Shown piece by piece: positions 41,139 through 48,998 of a stretch of 64,000 bases of DNA (positions are counted from its first letter, which is position 1; the number at the start of each line of letters is the position of its first letter). Both the position numbers and the translations under genes were made by a program. The stretch spans positions 124,001-188,000 of the forward strand of contig NZ_SRJC01000004.1 of assembly GCF_004684905.1 (NCBI RefSeq). Direction: 5' to 3'. Below the pieces are notes generated by a model. The model was given only the letters and a program-made list of their open reading frames with translations, was not told the origin of the DNA and searched no databases. The DNA is from Halobacillus salinus. Its GTDB lineage: Bacteria; Bacillota; Bacilli; Bacillales; Halobacillaceae.

Positions 41139-41258
41139 GTGCGCGACTTCCGCAATTTGCGCGCGACTTCCGCGGTTTGCGCGCGACTTCCACGATTTGC
41201 GCGCGACTTCCGCGTTTTGTGCGCGACTCCCGCGTTTTGCGCGCGACTCCCGTGACGA
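41139..41258. repeat. Six tandem 20-bp GC-rich repeats
   Basis: Six head-to-tail units of the form GCGCGCGACTTCCGCGTTTT with one to four changes each, at 20-bp period (41139, 41159, 41179, 41199, 41219, 41239), then a partial unit. The period is two helical turns, and each unit holds a GCGCGC palindrome. They lie between the ileS promoter and the methyltransferase gene. No supported gene covers them; open frames through them are repeat artefacts. Confidence 0.85.
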
Positions 41259-41324
41259 CTTCCCCATCACGCGAGAATTCGACACCTCCACTCCGGTATA
41301 ATGGAAGAAAAAGGAGAGATCATC

Positions 41325-42083
41325 ATGTCGGAAGACCAGAAAAACCAGGTACGCCAAACCTTCTCAAAAAACAGCAACGCGTACGTAACAAGTACAACGC
41401 ACAGCAAAAAATCCGACCTTGAACAAATCACAGCATGGCTGCAGCCAGACAATTCCTGGACAGTGCTTGATATTGCGACGGGTGGAGGGCATGTGGCGAA
41501 AGAGCTGAGCCGCTCTGCCGGGACAGTGTTTGCGACGGACCTAACGATAGAAATGCTTCAAAATACAGCCACGCACCTCAAAGGTCTCAACAACATTCAT
41601 TACGTAGTAGCGGATGCTGAGGAACTTCCTTTTCTCGGTGGATCATTTGATGCAGTGACTTGCCGGATTGCGCCACACCACTTCCCGAATCCGAAGCAAT
41701 TTATTAAAGAAGTGAGTCGCGTGCTGAAACCATCCGGCAAATTCTTGATGATCGATAACGTTGCTCCTGCCGAGGATGAGCTCGACCATTTTTATAACAC
41801 CTTTGAGAAAATGCGGGATGCGAGTCATGGTCGTGCTCTCAAGATCACGGAGTGGAAGAACCTTTTAGAAGAGCATCGCCTAACCATCACCAAAGAAACC
41901 TCACGAAAGAAAACACTCCCTTTTCACGATTGGCTCACCCGAACTACAGATGACCAACAAACCCAACAGCAAGTGCGCGACTTTTTCCACCAGGCAAGTA
42001 AGAAAGAGAAGCAGTACTTCTCTATAGACGATAAACTGGAGTCCTTCACCATTGATGAGTGGATGGTACTCGCCCAAAAATAA
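41325..42083 (+). CDS. Class I SAM-dependent methyltransferase (YcgJ/UbiE-like)
   Basis: 252 aa. Motif I is VLDIATGGGHVAKEL, followed by the acidic FATDLTIEML, VVADAEELPF and the post-motif region FDAVTCRIAPHHFPNPKQF. It belongs to the methyltransferase-11/UbiE-like group that includes B. subtilis YcgJ. The acceptor is unknown. The ATG at 41325 lies 6 nt after AAGGAGAG; the in-frame ATG at 41301 has no ribosome site. The next genes encode a terminal oxidase, so a link to quinone chemistry is conceivable but not shown. Confidence 0.88.
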   Translation: MSEDQKNQVRQTFSKNSNAYVTSTTHSKKSDLEQITAWLQPDNSWTVLDIATGGGHVAKELSRSAGTVFATDLTIEMLQNTATHLKGLNNIHYVVADAEELPFLGGSFDAVTCRIAPHHFPNPKQFIKEVSRVLKPSGKFLMIDNVAPAEDELDHFYNTFEKMRDASHGRALKITEWKNLLEEHRLTITKETSRKKTLPFHDWLTRTTDDQQTQQQVRDFFHQASKKEKQYFSIDDKLESFTIDEWMVLAQK

Positions 42084-42094
42084 GTGCATAAATC

Positions 42095-42137
42095 CTCCTT
42101 CTCTTGGAAAAATAAGCTAAGCATACCAAGAGAGGAG
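42095..42137 (+). promoter_or_regulatory. Hairpin enclosing the cioA ribosome-binding site
   Basis: CTCCT-T-CTCTTGG (42095-42107) pairs with CCAAGAG-AGGAG (42126-42137) with one bulged T. The right arm contains the GGAG site of the downstream oxidase gene, so the stem could limit its translation. Confidence 0.45.
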
Positions 42138-42145
42138 TACATACT

Positions 42146-43477
42146 ATGGATGTTGTCGTGATGGCGAGGGCGCTCTTCGGCTCATCGCTCGGTTTTCACA
42201 TTATCTACGCAACGATCGGCGTCGGGCTCCCGGTCATGATCATCATTGCCGAGATTCTCTACTTAATTAAAAAAGATTCCGATTACGCTCTGATGGCACG
42301 CCGCTGGACGAAAGGGTTCGCCATCATCTTGGCGGTTTCCATCGCTTCTGGAACCATTGTCGGGGTTATGATTTCGCTCTTGTTCCCGAGCTTCATGGAA
42401 ATCGTCGGACAGGTCATCGCCCTTCCTTTCCAAATGGAGATTTTTGCGTTTCTGATTGAAGCAGTGTTTATGTCTATTTATTTGTATGCAGCGGACCGCC
42501 TCCCTCCGAAGCTAAGACTAGTGAGTATTTTCGCTGTGGCGCTCGGAGCGATTGCATCCGCTATTTTAATTACGGATGTGCATGCTTGGATGAACACACC
42601 GAGTGGGTTCCGCATCACTCCGGATGGTAGCATCACCGATGTCGATACGTGGGCTGCGTTCTTCAACCCTAGCTTCATCACATCTGCATTGCACGTCGTG
42701 TTTTCAGCTTTTATGACGGTTGCATTTATTATTGGTTCAATTGCTGCGCTCCGCCTTTTGAAGAAAAACATTTCAAAAGAAGAGAGAAACTATCATAAGA
42801 AAGCTCTTACTATTGCGCTTTACTTCGGGTTGATTACGTCCTTAGCGACAGCGATCAATGGGCACGAAACGGCTCAGAAGCTGCATGAATACAATCCTCG
42901 GAAACTAGCAGCAGCGGAAGGGTTGTTCGAAACGACCCGCTATGCACCGTTGTCTATCGGAGGGTATGCATCATTGGAGGATCAGCGCGTGAAGTATGCG
43001 ATTGAAATCCCTTATGCGTTAAGTTTCCTTGCCGCTGACCGCTTTGATACAGAAGTCAAAGGCTTGAACGAATGGCCGGAGGAATTATGGCCGCCTCTTT
43101 ATGTGCACATTCTCTTCAACATCATGGTCGGTGTCGGCTCTGTCCTGATTGTGATCGCGATGTTCGCCCTGTTCTGGAAACTCGTTTTGAAAAAGGAGTA
43201 CCCACCTTGGCTGCTTGCCCTGCTTGTTACAGGAGGACCACTCGGAATGATTGGCATTGAGGCAGGCTGGTGTTTCAGTTGTATCGGTCGTCAACCGTGG
43301 ACGATTACAGATGTACTGAGGACAGGTGAAGCAGCCACGCATTCAAACAGCGTCGGGTTCTTGTTTGTCCTGTTCATCACACTTTACGTCACGTTGATTT
43401 TTGCGACTGCGTTCATTCTGAAATTCTACTTCAAACGGAATCCAGTCAGCCTGGACTTAGCGAAAGGAGAGAGCTGA
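42146..43477 (+). CDS. ythA: Cytochrome bd-like (cyanide-insensitive) oxidase subunit I
   Basis: 443 aa, nine membrane helices. The N-terminal HIIYATIGVGLPVMI holds a haem-ligand histidine, QMEIFAF and the GRQPW motif (SCIGRQPWTITDVLRT) are typical of CydA, and the quinol loop is short, as in the CIO/YthA group. With subunit II it oxidises menaquinol and reduces oxygen to water at high affinity, without proton pumping. ATG after AGAGAGGAG within a hairpin. The subunit II gene follows after 2 nt. Confidence 0.94.
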   Translation: MDVVVMARALFGSSLGFHIIYATIGVGLPVMIIIAEILYLIKKDSDYALMARRWTKGFAIILAVSIASGTIVGVMISLLFPSFMEIVGQVIALPFQMEIFAFLIEAVFMSIYLYAADRLPPKLRLVSIFAVALGAIASAILITDVHAWMNTPSGFRITPDGSITDVDTWAAFFNPSFITSALHVVFSAFMTVAFIIGSIAALRLLKKNISKEERNYHKKALTIALYFGLITSLATAINGHETAQKLHEYNPRKLAAAEGLFETTRYAPLSIGGYASLEDQRVKYAIEIPYALSFLAADRFDTEVKGLNEWPEELWPPLYVHILFNIMVGVGSVLIVIAMFALFWKLVLKKEYPPWLLALLVTGGPLGMIGIEAGWCFSCIGRQPWTITDVLRTGEAATHSNSVGFLFVLFITLYVTLIFATAFILKFYFKRNPVSLDLAKGES

Positions 43478-43479
43478 TC

Positions 43480-44502
43480 ATGGAAGCATCTTCAATCGCC
43501 ATTACCATTCTGTGGAGCATTCTGTTCGTCTACGCGATGCTCGGATCACTCGATTTCGGAGCGGGGTTCTGGGGAATGGTGTACGGGAAAAACAGCCAGA
43601 CAAACGCTTCGATCATCGCCAACCGGTTCCTGTCTCCTGCCTGGGAAGTGACGAACGTATTCATGGTTATCCTTGTTGTATCGGTCATCACCTTTTTCCC
43701 GTTCGCAACGACCTTACTTGCGAGTATCCTATTAGTTCCCGTTGCCTTGGGACTGTTTTTGCTCACCGTAAGGACTACCTTCATGGTATTCGAACACCAT
43801 GCCGACCGCTTTCGAAATGTATTATTAGTGACGTCGGGAGTGACCGGGCTACTCCTGCCCGCATTGCTCGTCAGTATTCTGCCGATCACCTTAGGCGGGT
43901 TCGTCGACTTTGAAAATGAATACCCACGCCTTGAATACAATGAGCTGTTGGCGCACCCGACGTTATATATGCACGTTGCTTTTGGATTGACGACTGAACT
44001 ATTCATATCCGCTATCTTTTTGATGGACTATGCAAAGGAAGCAGATAACTGGGCAGCGTACCATACGTTCCGTAAACACGCGATTTGGCTTGGGCCAGTG
44101 TCCGTCATCATAGCTGTGTTGACGATCGGAACGTTCCCAACCGAAGCGCAATGGATCGTCGAGAATATTGAAGCGAACTGGATTTGGTTCGGTCTATCCA
44201 TCATCGCCTTTTTAATTGGATACGGAGCTCTATTCATCAAAAGGGAGAATGAGCAACGCGGGATTTCCAGACTGGCTGTGGTCGCGATCATCGTTCAGTA
44301 CGGCCTTGCTATTTATGCCTATGGATCCGCACACCTGCCATACCTCGTGTTTCCGGATTTGACGGTAGAGGAAAGCTTCACGAATGCGAACTTCTCGCTG
44401 ATTCTAGTCGTGTACGCGATTGGGTTCGGAATCCTGATTCCGGGCTTCATTCTGTTCTGGAAATTGTTCTTGAAGGATCGTCGATATTTGAAGCAGGATT
44501 GA
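43480..44502 (+). CDS. ythB: Cytochrome bd-like oxidase subunit II
   Basis: 340 aa, about eight to nine membrane helices, CydB/YthB family: ILWSILFVYAMLGSLDFGAGFWGM at the start and the conserved ANRFLSPAWEVTNVF region. It is the structural partner of the subunit encoded immediately upstream, and translation is probably coupled (2-nt gap, AAAGGAGAG site). No cydCD or cydX gene is visible nearby. A strong bidirectional terminator follows. Confidence 0.93.
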   Translation: MEASSIAITILWSILFVYAMLGSLDFGAGFWGMVYGKNSQTNASIIANRFLSPAWEVTNVFMVILVVSVITFFPFATTLLASILLVPVALGLFLLTVRTTFMVFEHHADRFRNVLLVTSGVTGLLLPALLVSILPITLGGFVDFENEYPRLEYNELLAHPTLYMHVAFGLTTELFISAIFLMDYAKEADNWAAYHTFRKHAIWLGPVSVIIAVLTIGTFPTEAQWIVENIEANWIWFGLSIIAFLIGYGALFIKRENEQRGISRLAVVAIIVQYGLAIYAYGSAHLPYLVFPDLTVEESFTNANFSLILVVYAIGFGILIPGFILFWKLFLKDRRYLKQD

Positions 44503-44503
44503 G

Positions 44504-44535
44504 AAAAAAGGAGAGGTGTCCCCTCTCCTTTTTTC
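44504..44535. terminator. Bidirectional terminator
   Basis: AAAAAAGGAGAGG and CCTCTCCTTTTTT form a perfect stem with T-runs on both strands. It lies between the oxidase operon and the convergent MFS gene. Confidence 0.94.
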
Positions 44536-44606
44536 ATTGGGAAATCGGCCGATTTTCCACACCGTGGAGATCCACTCTTTGGAACAAAACCGCTCTAAAA
44601 ACTATT

Positions 44607-45851
44607 TTAATCCGCCCTTCTCAATATCGGGAAGGAGAAATAAAGAATGATGACGCTCGCCATCAACGGGATAGCACTGACCACCATAATGACGTCGATT
44701 GATACACCGAGTCCCAATATGAAAGACGTCACCGCATACGAAAGTGGAATCAATCCGAGCGAACCTGTTCGAATCAGACTCATCACCCTCCCCACTTTAT
44801 CAGAATCCGCATAAGCTTGAATCATCGAAATTAGTGGAATATTTACCGCTGGAATCAGCATACCTACGAATACGATAATGGCAACAGCCATCCAAATCGT
44901 CTGCGACTGACTGAATACAAGCATACCAATCGCCTGAAGCCCGATTAAATACAAAGCATAAGATCCTCTTTTTTTCTTCAAATTGATGATGCCGATAATA
45001 ATCGAACCCGCAATCATACCGAACGTGAGCCCACCTTGTACAAAACTGAACTCGATGGAAGTACCATTCAAGATCCCCTCAACAAAAATCGGGAGCCCCA
45101 TCATGAGTGGACCAGAAATGAAAAAGTTTACGATGATAGTGACGATGAACAATGCTCTAAGTAAAGGAGCTTTCCAAGTGTACTGGAATCCTTCCTTCAG
45201 CTGTTCTTTAAAGGCTGCACTCGACTCTCTTTGTGCATCATGCTGTTCTCTTGTTTTCACAAAAAGTACGCCGATTCCCGCTATACACAGACACAAACTA
45301 ATAATGATAAAGAGAGTGCTGTAGCTGGTCACACTGATTAGTACTCCCGCTAACAACGGTCCTGAAAACACCGCAACCTGGATAGCCCCTTGGATCGTAG
45401 AATTCGCCCGCGTCAGCTGTTCCGTTTGCACGACCTTCGGCAAAAGGGAATCCCTTGCCGGCTCGAACAGTCCACCAAACATCCCGTATAAAGCTGCATT
45501 GACTGCTAGAACCCAGATCGGAACGTCCATCATGAAAAATAAAAACGCAAGCCCGATCGCCAGTACCCCTCTCGATACATCTGACAAGAACATCATCTTC
45601 GTCGGATTCTTCCTATCAGCGAACACGCCTCCAAGGATCATAGACACCATCCGTGATGTCGTCAGGCAAATCAACACAATACCAAGCGCAGCCTCAAGCC
45701 CCAGTCCTTCTACGACATACCAGGATTGGATAAACATGAACATCGACATACTCAAGCTGGATACAACGGTCGCCACCCACAGTAAAAGAAACGACTTCGA
45801 TTTAAACAACGACTCTTCAACAACTGCTTCTTCTTGATATGATTGCTCCAT
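44607..45851 (-). CDS. MFS transporter (drug efflux type)
   Basis: 414 aa with twelve predicted helices. The loop 2-3 motif is FADRKNPTKMMFLSDVSRG, the MFS motif-A region, and FEPARDSLLPKVVQTEQLTRANS marks the MFS_3/enterobactin-exporter-like group common in Bacillaceae. It probably exports a drug or siderophore-like compound by proton antiport. ATG after AGGAGG (spacer 8). A copy of the same operator as in front of the adjacent ArsR-like regulator lies 22 nt upstream, so repression by that regulator is likely. Confidence 0.9.
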   Translation of the reverse strand: MEQSYQEEAVVEESLFKSKSFLLLWVATVVSSLSMSMFMFIQSWYVVEGLGLEAALGIVLICLTTSRMVSMILGGVFADRKNPTKMMFLSDVSRGVLAIGLAFLFFMMDVPIWVLAVNAALYGMFGGLFEPARDSLLPKVVQTEQLTRANSTIQGAIQVAVFSGPLLAGVLISVTSYSTLFIIISLCLCIAGIGVLFVKTREQHDAQRESSAAFKEQLKEGFQYTWKAPLLRALFIVTIIVNFFISGPLMMGLPIFVEGILNGTSIEFSFVQGGLTFGMIAGSIIIGIINLKKKRGSYALYLIGLQAIGMLVFSQSQTIWMAVAIIVFVGMLIPAVNIPLISMIQAYADSDKVGRVMSLIRTGSLGLIPLSYAVTSFILGLGVSIDVIMVVSAIPLMASVIILYFSFPILRRAD

Positions 45852-45873
45852 TTGGTAGGCCTCCTTAACTTTT

Positions 45874-45896
45874 TTACACGGTAAAATTTATTTAAC
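45874..45896. promoter_or_regulatory. Operator copy 1 (MFS gene)
   Basis: TTTAC-A-CGGTAAAATT-T-ATTTAAC. It differs at two positions from 46540-46562 ahead of the regulator gene. TTTAC/GTAAA form an inverted pair, as in ArsR-family operators. Confidence 0.7.
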
Positions 45897-45920
45897 TGAC
45901 TAGTAAAAAAAGAGTCTATC

Positions 45921-46526
45921 TTACGACTCTTCTCTTTTCTCATATGCACTTTCATCTACTTGCAACCCAAGCATGTAGAAATAGTAGAGCTTAGCCTCGG
46001 GGTCTGGATCAGGGCGTTGTATTTGTGCCAACTCCTCCATCAGTGCCGAAAATTTCTTTTGCCATGCTAGAAAGTCTTCTTCCCTTGCATGGATTTCATG
46101 AGAACTTGATCGGTAATGCCAGTCATCCGGGTCTTTCGAACTCGAGTCGTTTTTCAACGCCTCTTCTGGTGCAGACAAAATTCGACGTTTGGACTGCTCC
46201 AACATACTGATCATCATTGTCCGAATCGTTTCTGTCATCTCTGAATGAGGCAGGATACTTTGATCTGGTACAAATCCTCTCGAGACAGATTGATAAAACT
46301 TCTGAACAATCCCGTTTTTCTCTTCCTTACGAACGACTGCCACTAATTCATTCTTCTCTAACTCTTTCAGATGGTAATGAATACGGGCTCTAGACATCTC
46401 AAAGATCTCGGATAGCTGCTGCCCTGTTCTCGGCTGCTCCATCAGGCGTAGAAGCAGTTCCGACCTGAAGGGATCACTCAACGCCTTTAGTTGTGCATGA
46501 GTTGTTAATAGCTTTATATCTTTCAT
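45921..46526 (-). CDS. ArsR-like winged-helix transcriptional regulator
   Basis: 201 aa. The N-terminal winged helix (about 5-85) is of the HTH_20/ArsR type: LKALSDPFRSELLLRLMEQP, then TGQQLSEIFEMSRARIHYHLKELEKNELV. The longer C-terminal helical part probably senses a ligand or dimerises. The start is the ATG at 46526; the frame is open upstream through the operator, which argues against the longer form. Identical-type operators upstream of this gene and the MFS gene point to autoregulation and control of efflux. Confidence 0.88.
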   Translation of the reverse strand: MKDIKLLTTHAQLKALSDPFRSELLLRLMEQPRTGQQLSEIFEMSRARIHYHLKELEKNELVAVVRKEEKNGIVQKFYQSVSRGFVPDQSILPHSEMTETIRTMMISMLEQSKRRILSAPEEALKNDSSSKDPDDWHYRSSSHEIHAREEDFLAWQKKFSALMEELAQIQRPDPDPEAKLYYFYMLGLQVDESAYEKREES

Positions 46527-46539
46527 CAGTTCACTCCAT

Positions 46540-46562
46540 TTACTCGGTAAAATTAATTTAAC
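46540..46562. promoter_or_regulatory. Operator copy 2 (regulator gene)
   Basis: TTTAC-T-CGGTAAAATT-A-ATTTAAC, 14 nt upstream of the regulator start codon; 21 of 23 positions match 45874-45896. Confidence 0.7.
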
Positions 46563-46650
46563 AATAGTATCTAACAAATGGTATGAATTGTCAAACGCGT
46601 TAGTCTCCCATTGTTTAGGGGTACAACTTAATCATCAAGGAGGCGAAACG

Positions 46651-47601
46651 ATGATAGAACTGACTACTTCTTACTTAGAAGAAGCTATAGAAGACAGCCG
46701 TCCGTTTGCGGCATCAGGAAACGTGAACATGAATTTACCCAACTTTGATGAAACGATGAAGGACCGCCTCGGCGTTTCGGTCATCACGACAGATTTGGAA
46801 TGTTACTCAGCCGGGGAACATCGTCAGTTTGTACCGATGCAGAGCACATCCAAAGTCATCGGTCTGATGCTCGCTTTGCAGGATTTCGGCAAAGAGCGTG
46901 TATTCAATGCGGTCGGTATGGAGCCGATGGGCGATTTCTTCAATTCGATCAGCCAGCTCGAATCCTATGACACAACCAAGCCATTCAACCCGATGATCAA
47001 CGCAGGAGCGATCGCAGTCAGCGCAATGATCAAAGGGCAAAGTCCAGAGAATCGTTTTAACCGCTACCTCGAATTTTTGAGAGAGATTACCGATAACGAG
47101 AAGCTTGATATGAGTGAGGATGTTTATGAAGCGGAACGGGCGAACGGATCCCGGAACCGTGCGCTTGCTTACTTCATGCACAGCACGGGTACGCTCGTGA
47201 CAGATGTAGAAGAAGCACTCGATCTTTACTACCGTATGAATTCGGTGATGATGTGCTGCGATGACTTTGCGAGGGTCGGGCTCTTCCTAGCTCGTGGTGG
47301 TCGTTCGCCCCGGTCTAATGAACGCTTGATTCCCTCTAATCACTTGAGGACCGTCAAGGCGATCATGATGACCTCCGGCATGTACAACTCCTCCGGTCAC
47401 TATGCTGTGGAAGCCGGATTCCCTTGTAAGAGTGGTGTTTCCGGAAGCATCATTGGTGCGATCCCCGGACGGATGGGCATCGGCGTTGTCGGCCCTGCCA
47501 TAGATGAAAAAGGGAACAGCACAGCTGGAGGTGCATTGATCAAGAAGCTTGCACAAGACCTCGGTCTAAATATGTTCGGTGAGAATGGAGGAACAGGATG
47601 A
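46651..47601 (+). CDS. glsA: Glutaminase A
   Basis: 316 aa, serine-dependent beta-lactamase-like glutaminase. The SxxK pair stands in MQSTSKVIGLML, and NPMINAGAIAVSAMI, ENRFNRYLEFLREI and KSGVSGSIIGAIPGRMGIGV are conserved blocks. It hydrolyses glutamine to glutamate and ammonia. It is of the B. subtilis YlaM/YbgJ size. In salt-adapted Bacillaceae it may help the glutamate pool. The ATG follows AAGGAGGCGAAACG; the frame is open upstream without a site. Its 3' end overlaps the DUF4385 gene by 4 nt. Confidence 0.95.
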   Translation: MIELTTSYLEEAIEDSRPFAASGNVNMNLPNFDETMKDRLGVSVITTDLECYSAGEHRQFVPMQSTSKVIGLMLALQDFGKERVFNAVGMEPMGDFFNSISQLESYDTTKPFNPMINAGAIAVSAMIKGQSPENRFNRYLEFLREITDNEKLDMSEDVYEAERANGSRNRALAYFMHSTGTLVTDVEEALDLYYRMNSVMMCCDDFARVGLFLARGGRSPRSNERLIPSNHLRTVKAIMMTSGMYNSSGHYAVEAGFPCKSGVSGSIIGAIPGRMGIGVVGPAIDEKGNSTAGGALIKKLAQDLGLNMFGENGGTG

Positions 47602-48044
47602 GCTTTGATTACGATATGGATTTTAAAAATACCGATTTCCGGGAGAACCCTGACCTGTACCGTGTTGGGCGCGGCGAGCAAGGCGTGCTGATGGTCGAAC
47701 CGTACAAAAGTGAGATCCTTCCCCACTGGCGCTTCAAAACACCAGACATTGCAAAAGAGTCGTCGGAGAAAATTTATGACATGTTCCTCGACTATAAGAA
47801 AAAAGATGATTTCGTCGGGATGGATATGGCTCGTAAGTTTCTGCAAATGGGCTATACCCGCTCCCGCCGCTATGCCAATTACAAAGGCGGGAAGAAGTAC
47901 GATGAAAACGGAGAGATCAACGACAGGGACATCGATGAAGAAAAAGCGAAGTCTGCGGAAATTTTTGAAGAAAAATGGATCAAAGCACGGGAAGACGAAG
48001 AGTATTTGAAGAAGAAAAAAGAACACCAGAAAAACTATGGATAA
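47598..48044 (+). CDS. DUF4385 protein
   Basis: 148 aa, soluble and highly charged. The sequence FDYDMDFKNTDFRENPDLYRVGRGEQGVLMVEPYKSEI and the MGYTRSRRYANYKGGKKYD segment are those of DUF4385, a family found in bacteria and phages with unknown function. The C-terminus is Lys/Glu-rich and probably helical. Start ATG overlaps the glsA stop, so it is translated from the same message; whether it is linked to glutamine metabolism is unknown. Confidence 0.85.
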   Translation: MSFDYDMDFKNTDFRENPDLYRVGRGEQGVLMVEPYKSEILPHWRFKTPDIAKESSEKIYDMFLDYKKKDDFVGMDMARKFLQMGYTRSRRYANYKGGKKYDENGEINDRDIDEEKAKSAEIFEEKWIKAREDEEYLKKKKEHQKNYG

Positions 48045-48046
48045 CG

Positions 48047-48075
48047 TTGACATTTCCCTCCCTCGCACGTAAGAT
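48047..48075 (+). promoter_or_regulatory. Promoter ahead of the small membrane protein
   Basis: TTGACA (48047-48052), 17-bp spacer and TAAGAT (48070-48075). It begins 3 nt after the DUF4385 stop codon. Confidence 0.7.
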
Positions 48076-48119
48076 ACCATTAAACCGATAAACTTTATCG
48101 GGATTAACGTGCGAGGGAG
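48058..48119. repeat. Nested inverted repeats spanning promoter and leader
   Basis: CTCCCTCGCACGT (48058-48070) is repeated as its exact complement ACGTGCGAGGGAG (48107-48119). Inside lies a second pair, CCGATAAA (48085-48092) / TTTATCGG (48094-48101). The left outer arm falls between the -35 and -10 boxes, so it is not transcribed from that promoter. The outer pair is then more likely a DNA-level double operator than an RNA stem. Confidence 0.65.
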
Positions 48120-48127
48120 TTGTCTGC

Positions 48128-48454
48128 TTGAAATCCTTTCCCCTTTTTCTATTGATGTTCACAGTGATTGTCTCCTGGGCGATCGGCTTCTACTTCATCT
48201 CCATCATCAATACACCTACGATTATCATCCCACTAGTGAACGACTATTTATGGATGAACGAATATAAAGGCTTCTTAGGTCTTCCGATCCTTTTCAGTCT
48301 GACCACCGTGCCAGCTGTTCTCTACTTTTTCCGAAAACGCGATCGACTGAAAAAGACGTGGTACACTGCTTTCTCTGCAAGCCAGCTCATTTGGATCGCC
48401 ACTATTGCTGCCCAGTTGAAAATCATCGCGTTCAATCTGGGAATCTGCCACTAA
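48128..48454 (+). CDS. Small three-helix membrane protein, unknown
   Basis: 108 aa with about three transmembrane helices (about 4-30, 48-66 and 80-100) and a basic middle loop (FFRKRDRLKKTW). No family was recognised. The start is TTG (48128) after GGGAGTTGTCTGC; no in-frame ATG or GTG was chosen. It has its own promoter with striking inverted repeats. The reading frame ends before a repeat-rich intergenic region. Confidence 0.6.
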   Translation: MKSFPLFLLMFTVIVSWAIGFYFISIINTPTIIIPLVNDYLWMNEYKGFLGLPILFSLTTVPAVLYFFRKRDRLKKTWYTAFSASQLIWIATIAAQLKIIAFNLGICH

Positions 48455-48495
48455 GAGATTTATCTCTGCCAATTACTCGTAATTTTGCATTCAAG

Positions 48496-48530
48496 ATGGC
48501 AGAGAGCACTCTTCTCTCTACCATTTTGAG
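48496..48530. repeat. Dispersed hairpin element copy
   Basis: ATGGCAGAGAG (48496-48506) pairs with CTCTCTACCAT (48514-48524) with one mismatch, followed by TTTGAG. It belongs to the same family as blocks at 19765-19910 and 37393-37563. The surrounding 48455-48727 shows further fragments (48543-48575, 48590-48640) and no gene. Confidence 0.45.
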
Positions 48531-48727
48531 CATCAAACTCTACTGAAATGTCATTGATACGGCTTCTAACTGACAAAACAACCAATTCTAGTGTGCATTT
48601 CGTCCGAGAGACGCCTGCTCTCTAACCTTTTCCCGCCTCACAAATCTCATAACGGCAGATACACAACAGAAGGTGCCTCCCACCTTCTATTAAGTGCGTG
48701 ATTTTTTAGAAAATTTAGTTTTTCATA

Positions 48728-48756
48728 TTGTCAAAGCTCTCAACATAGTGTAGAGT
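48728..48756 (+). promoter_or_regulatory. Promoter of the S-box met operon
   Basis: TTGTCA (48728-48733), 17-bp spacer and TAGAGT (48751-48756), about 35 nt before the riboswitch aptamer. Confidence 0.7.
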
Positions 48757-48796
48757 TAGGAAAAAGATTTACCAAAAATTGAATGGAACACGACAT

Positions 48797-48955
48797 TCTT
48801 ATCAAGAGAAGCTGAGGGACTGGCCCGTCGAAGCTTCAGCAACCACTGGTTTGACCAGAAAGGTGCTAACTCCAGCAAGTTGAATCGTCAACTTGAAAGA
48901 TAAGAAGAAGCGCAGATATAAACCCAAAGCCTTCTTCTTATAGAAGGCTTTTTTT
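48797..48955 (+). promoter_or_regulatory. SAM-I (S-box) riboswitch
   Basis: The aptamer runs from TCTTATCAAGAG to GATAAGAAG, with the conserved core GCTGAGGGACTGGCCC, CAGCAACC and GGTGCTAACTCC. It is followed by the terminator AAAGCCTTCT / AGAAGGCTTT with a T-run (48926-48955). High S-adenosylmethionine should end transcription before metI. Confidence 0.97.
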
Positions 48956-48998
48956 AATGCATTAAAGTATTACTCAAGGAATGAAAGGAGCATGCAAG

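Noticed and set aside
41139-41258. CRISPR array
   Set aside because: Units are directly adjacent with no unique spacers and no cas genes; an ordinary tandem repeat.
41064-41422. Several short frames across the GC-rich tandem repeat on both strands
   Set aside because: They result from absence of stop codons in the 20-bp repeat and have no ribosome sites.
44540-44560. AAATCGGCCGATTT palindrome between convergent genes
   Set aside because: A perfect 14-bp dyad but only one copy and no nearby promoter; could be chance.
47400-48080. 226-codon minus-strand frame opposite glsA/DUF4385
   Set aside because: Antisense shadow; hydrophobic appearance comes from the Lys/Glu-rich codons of DUF4385.
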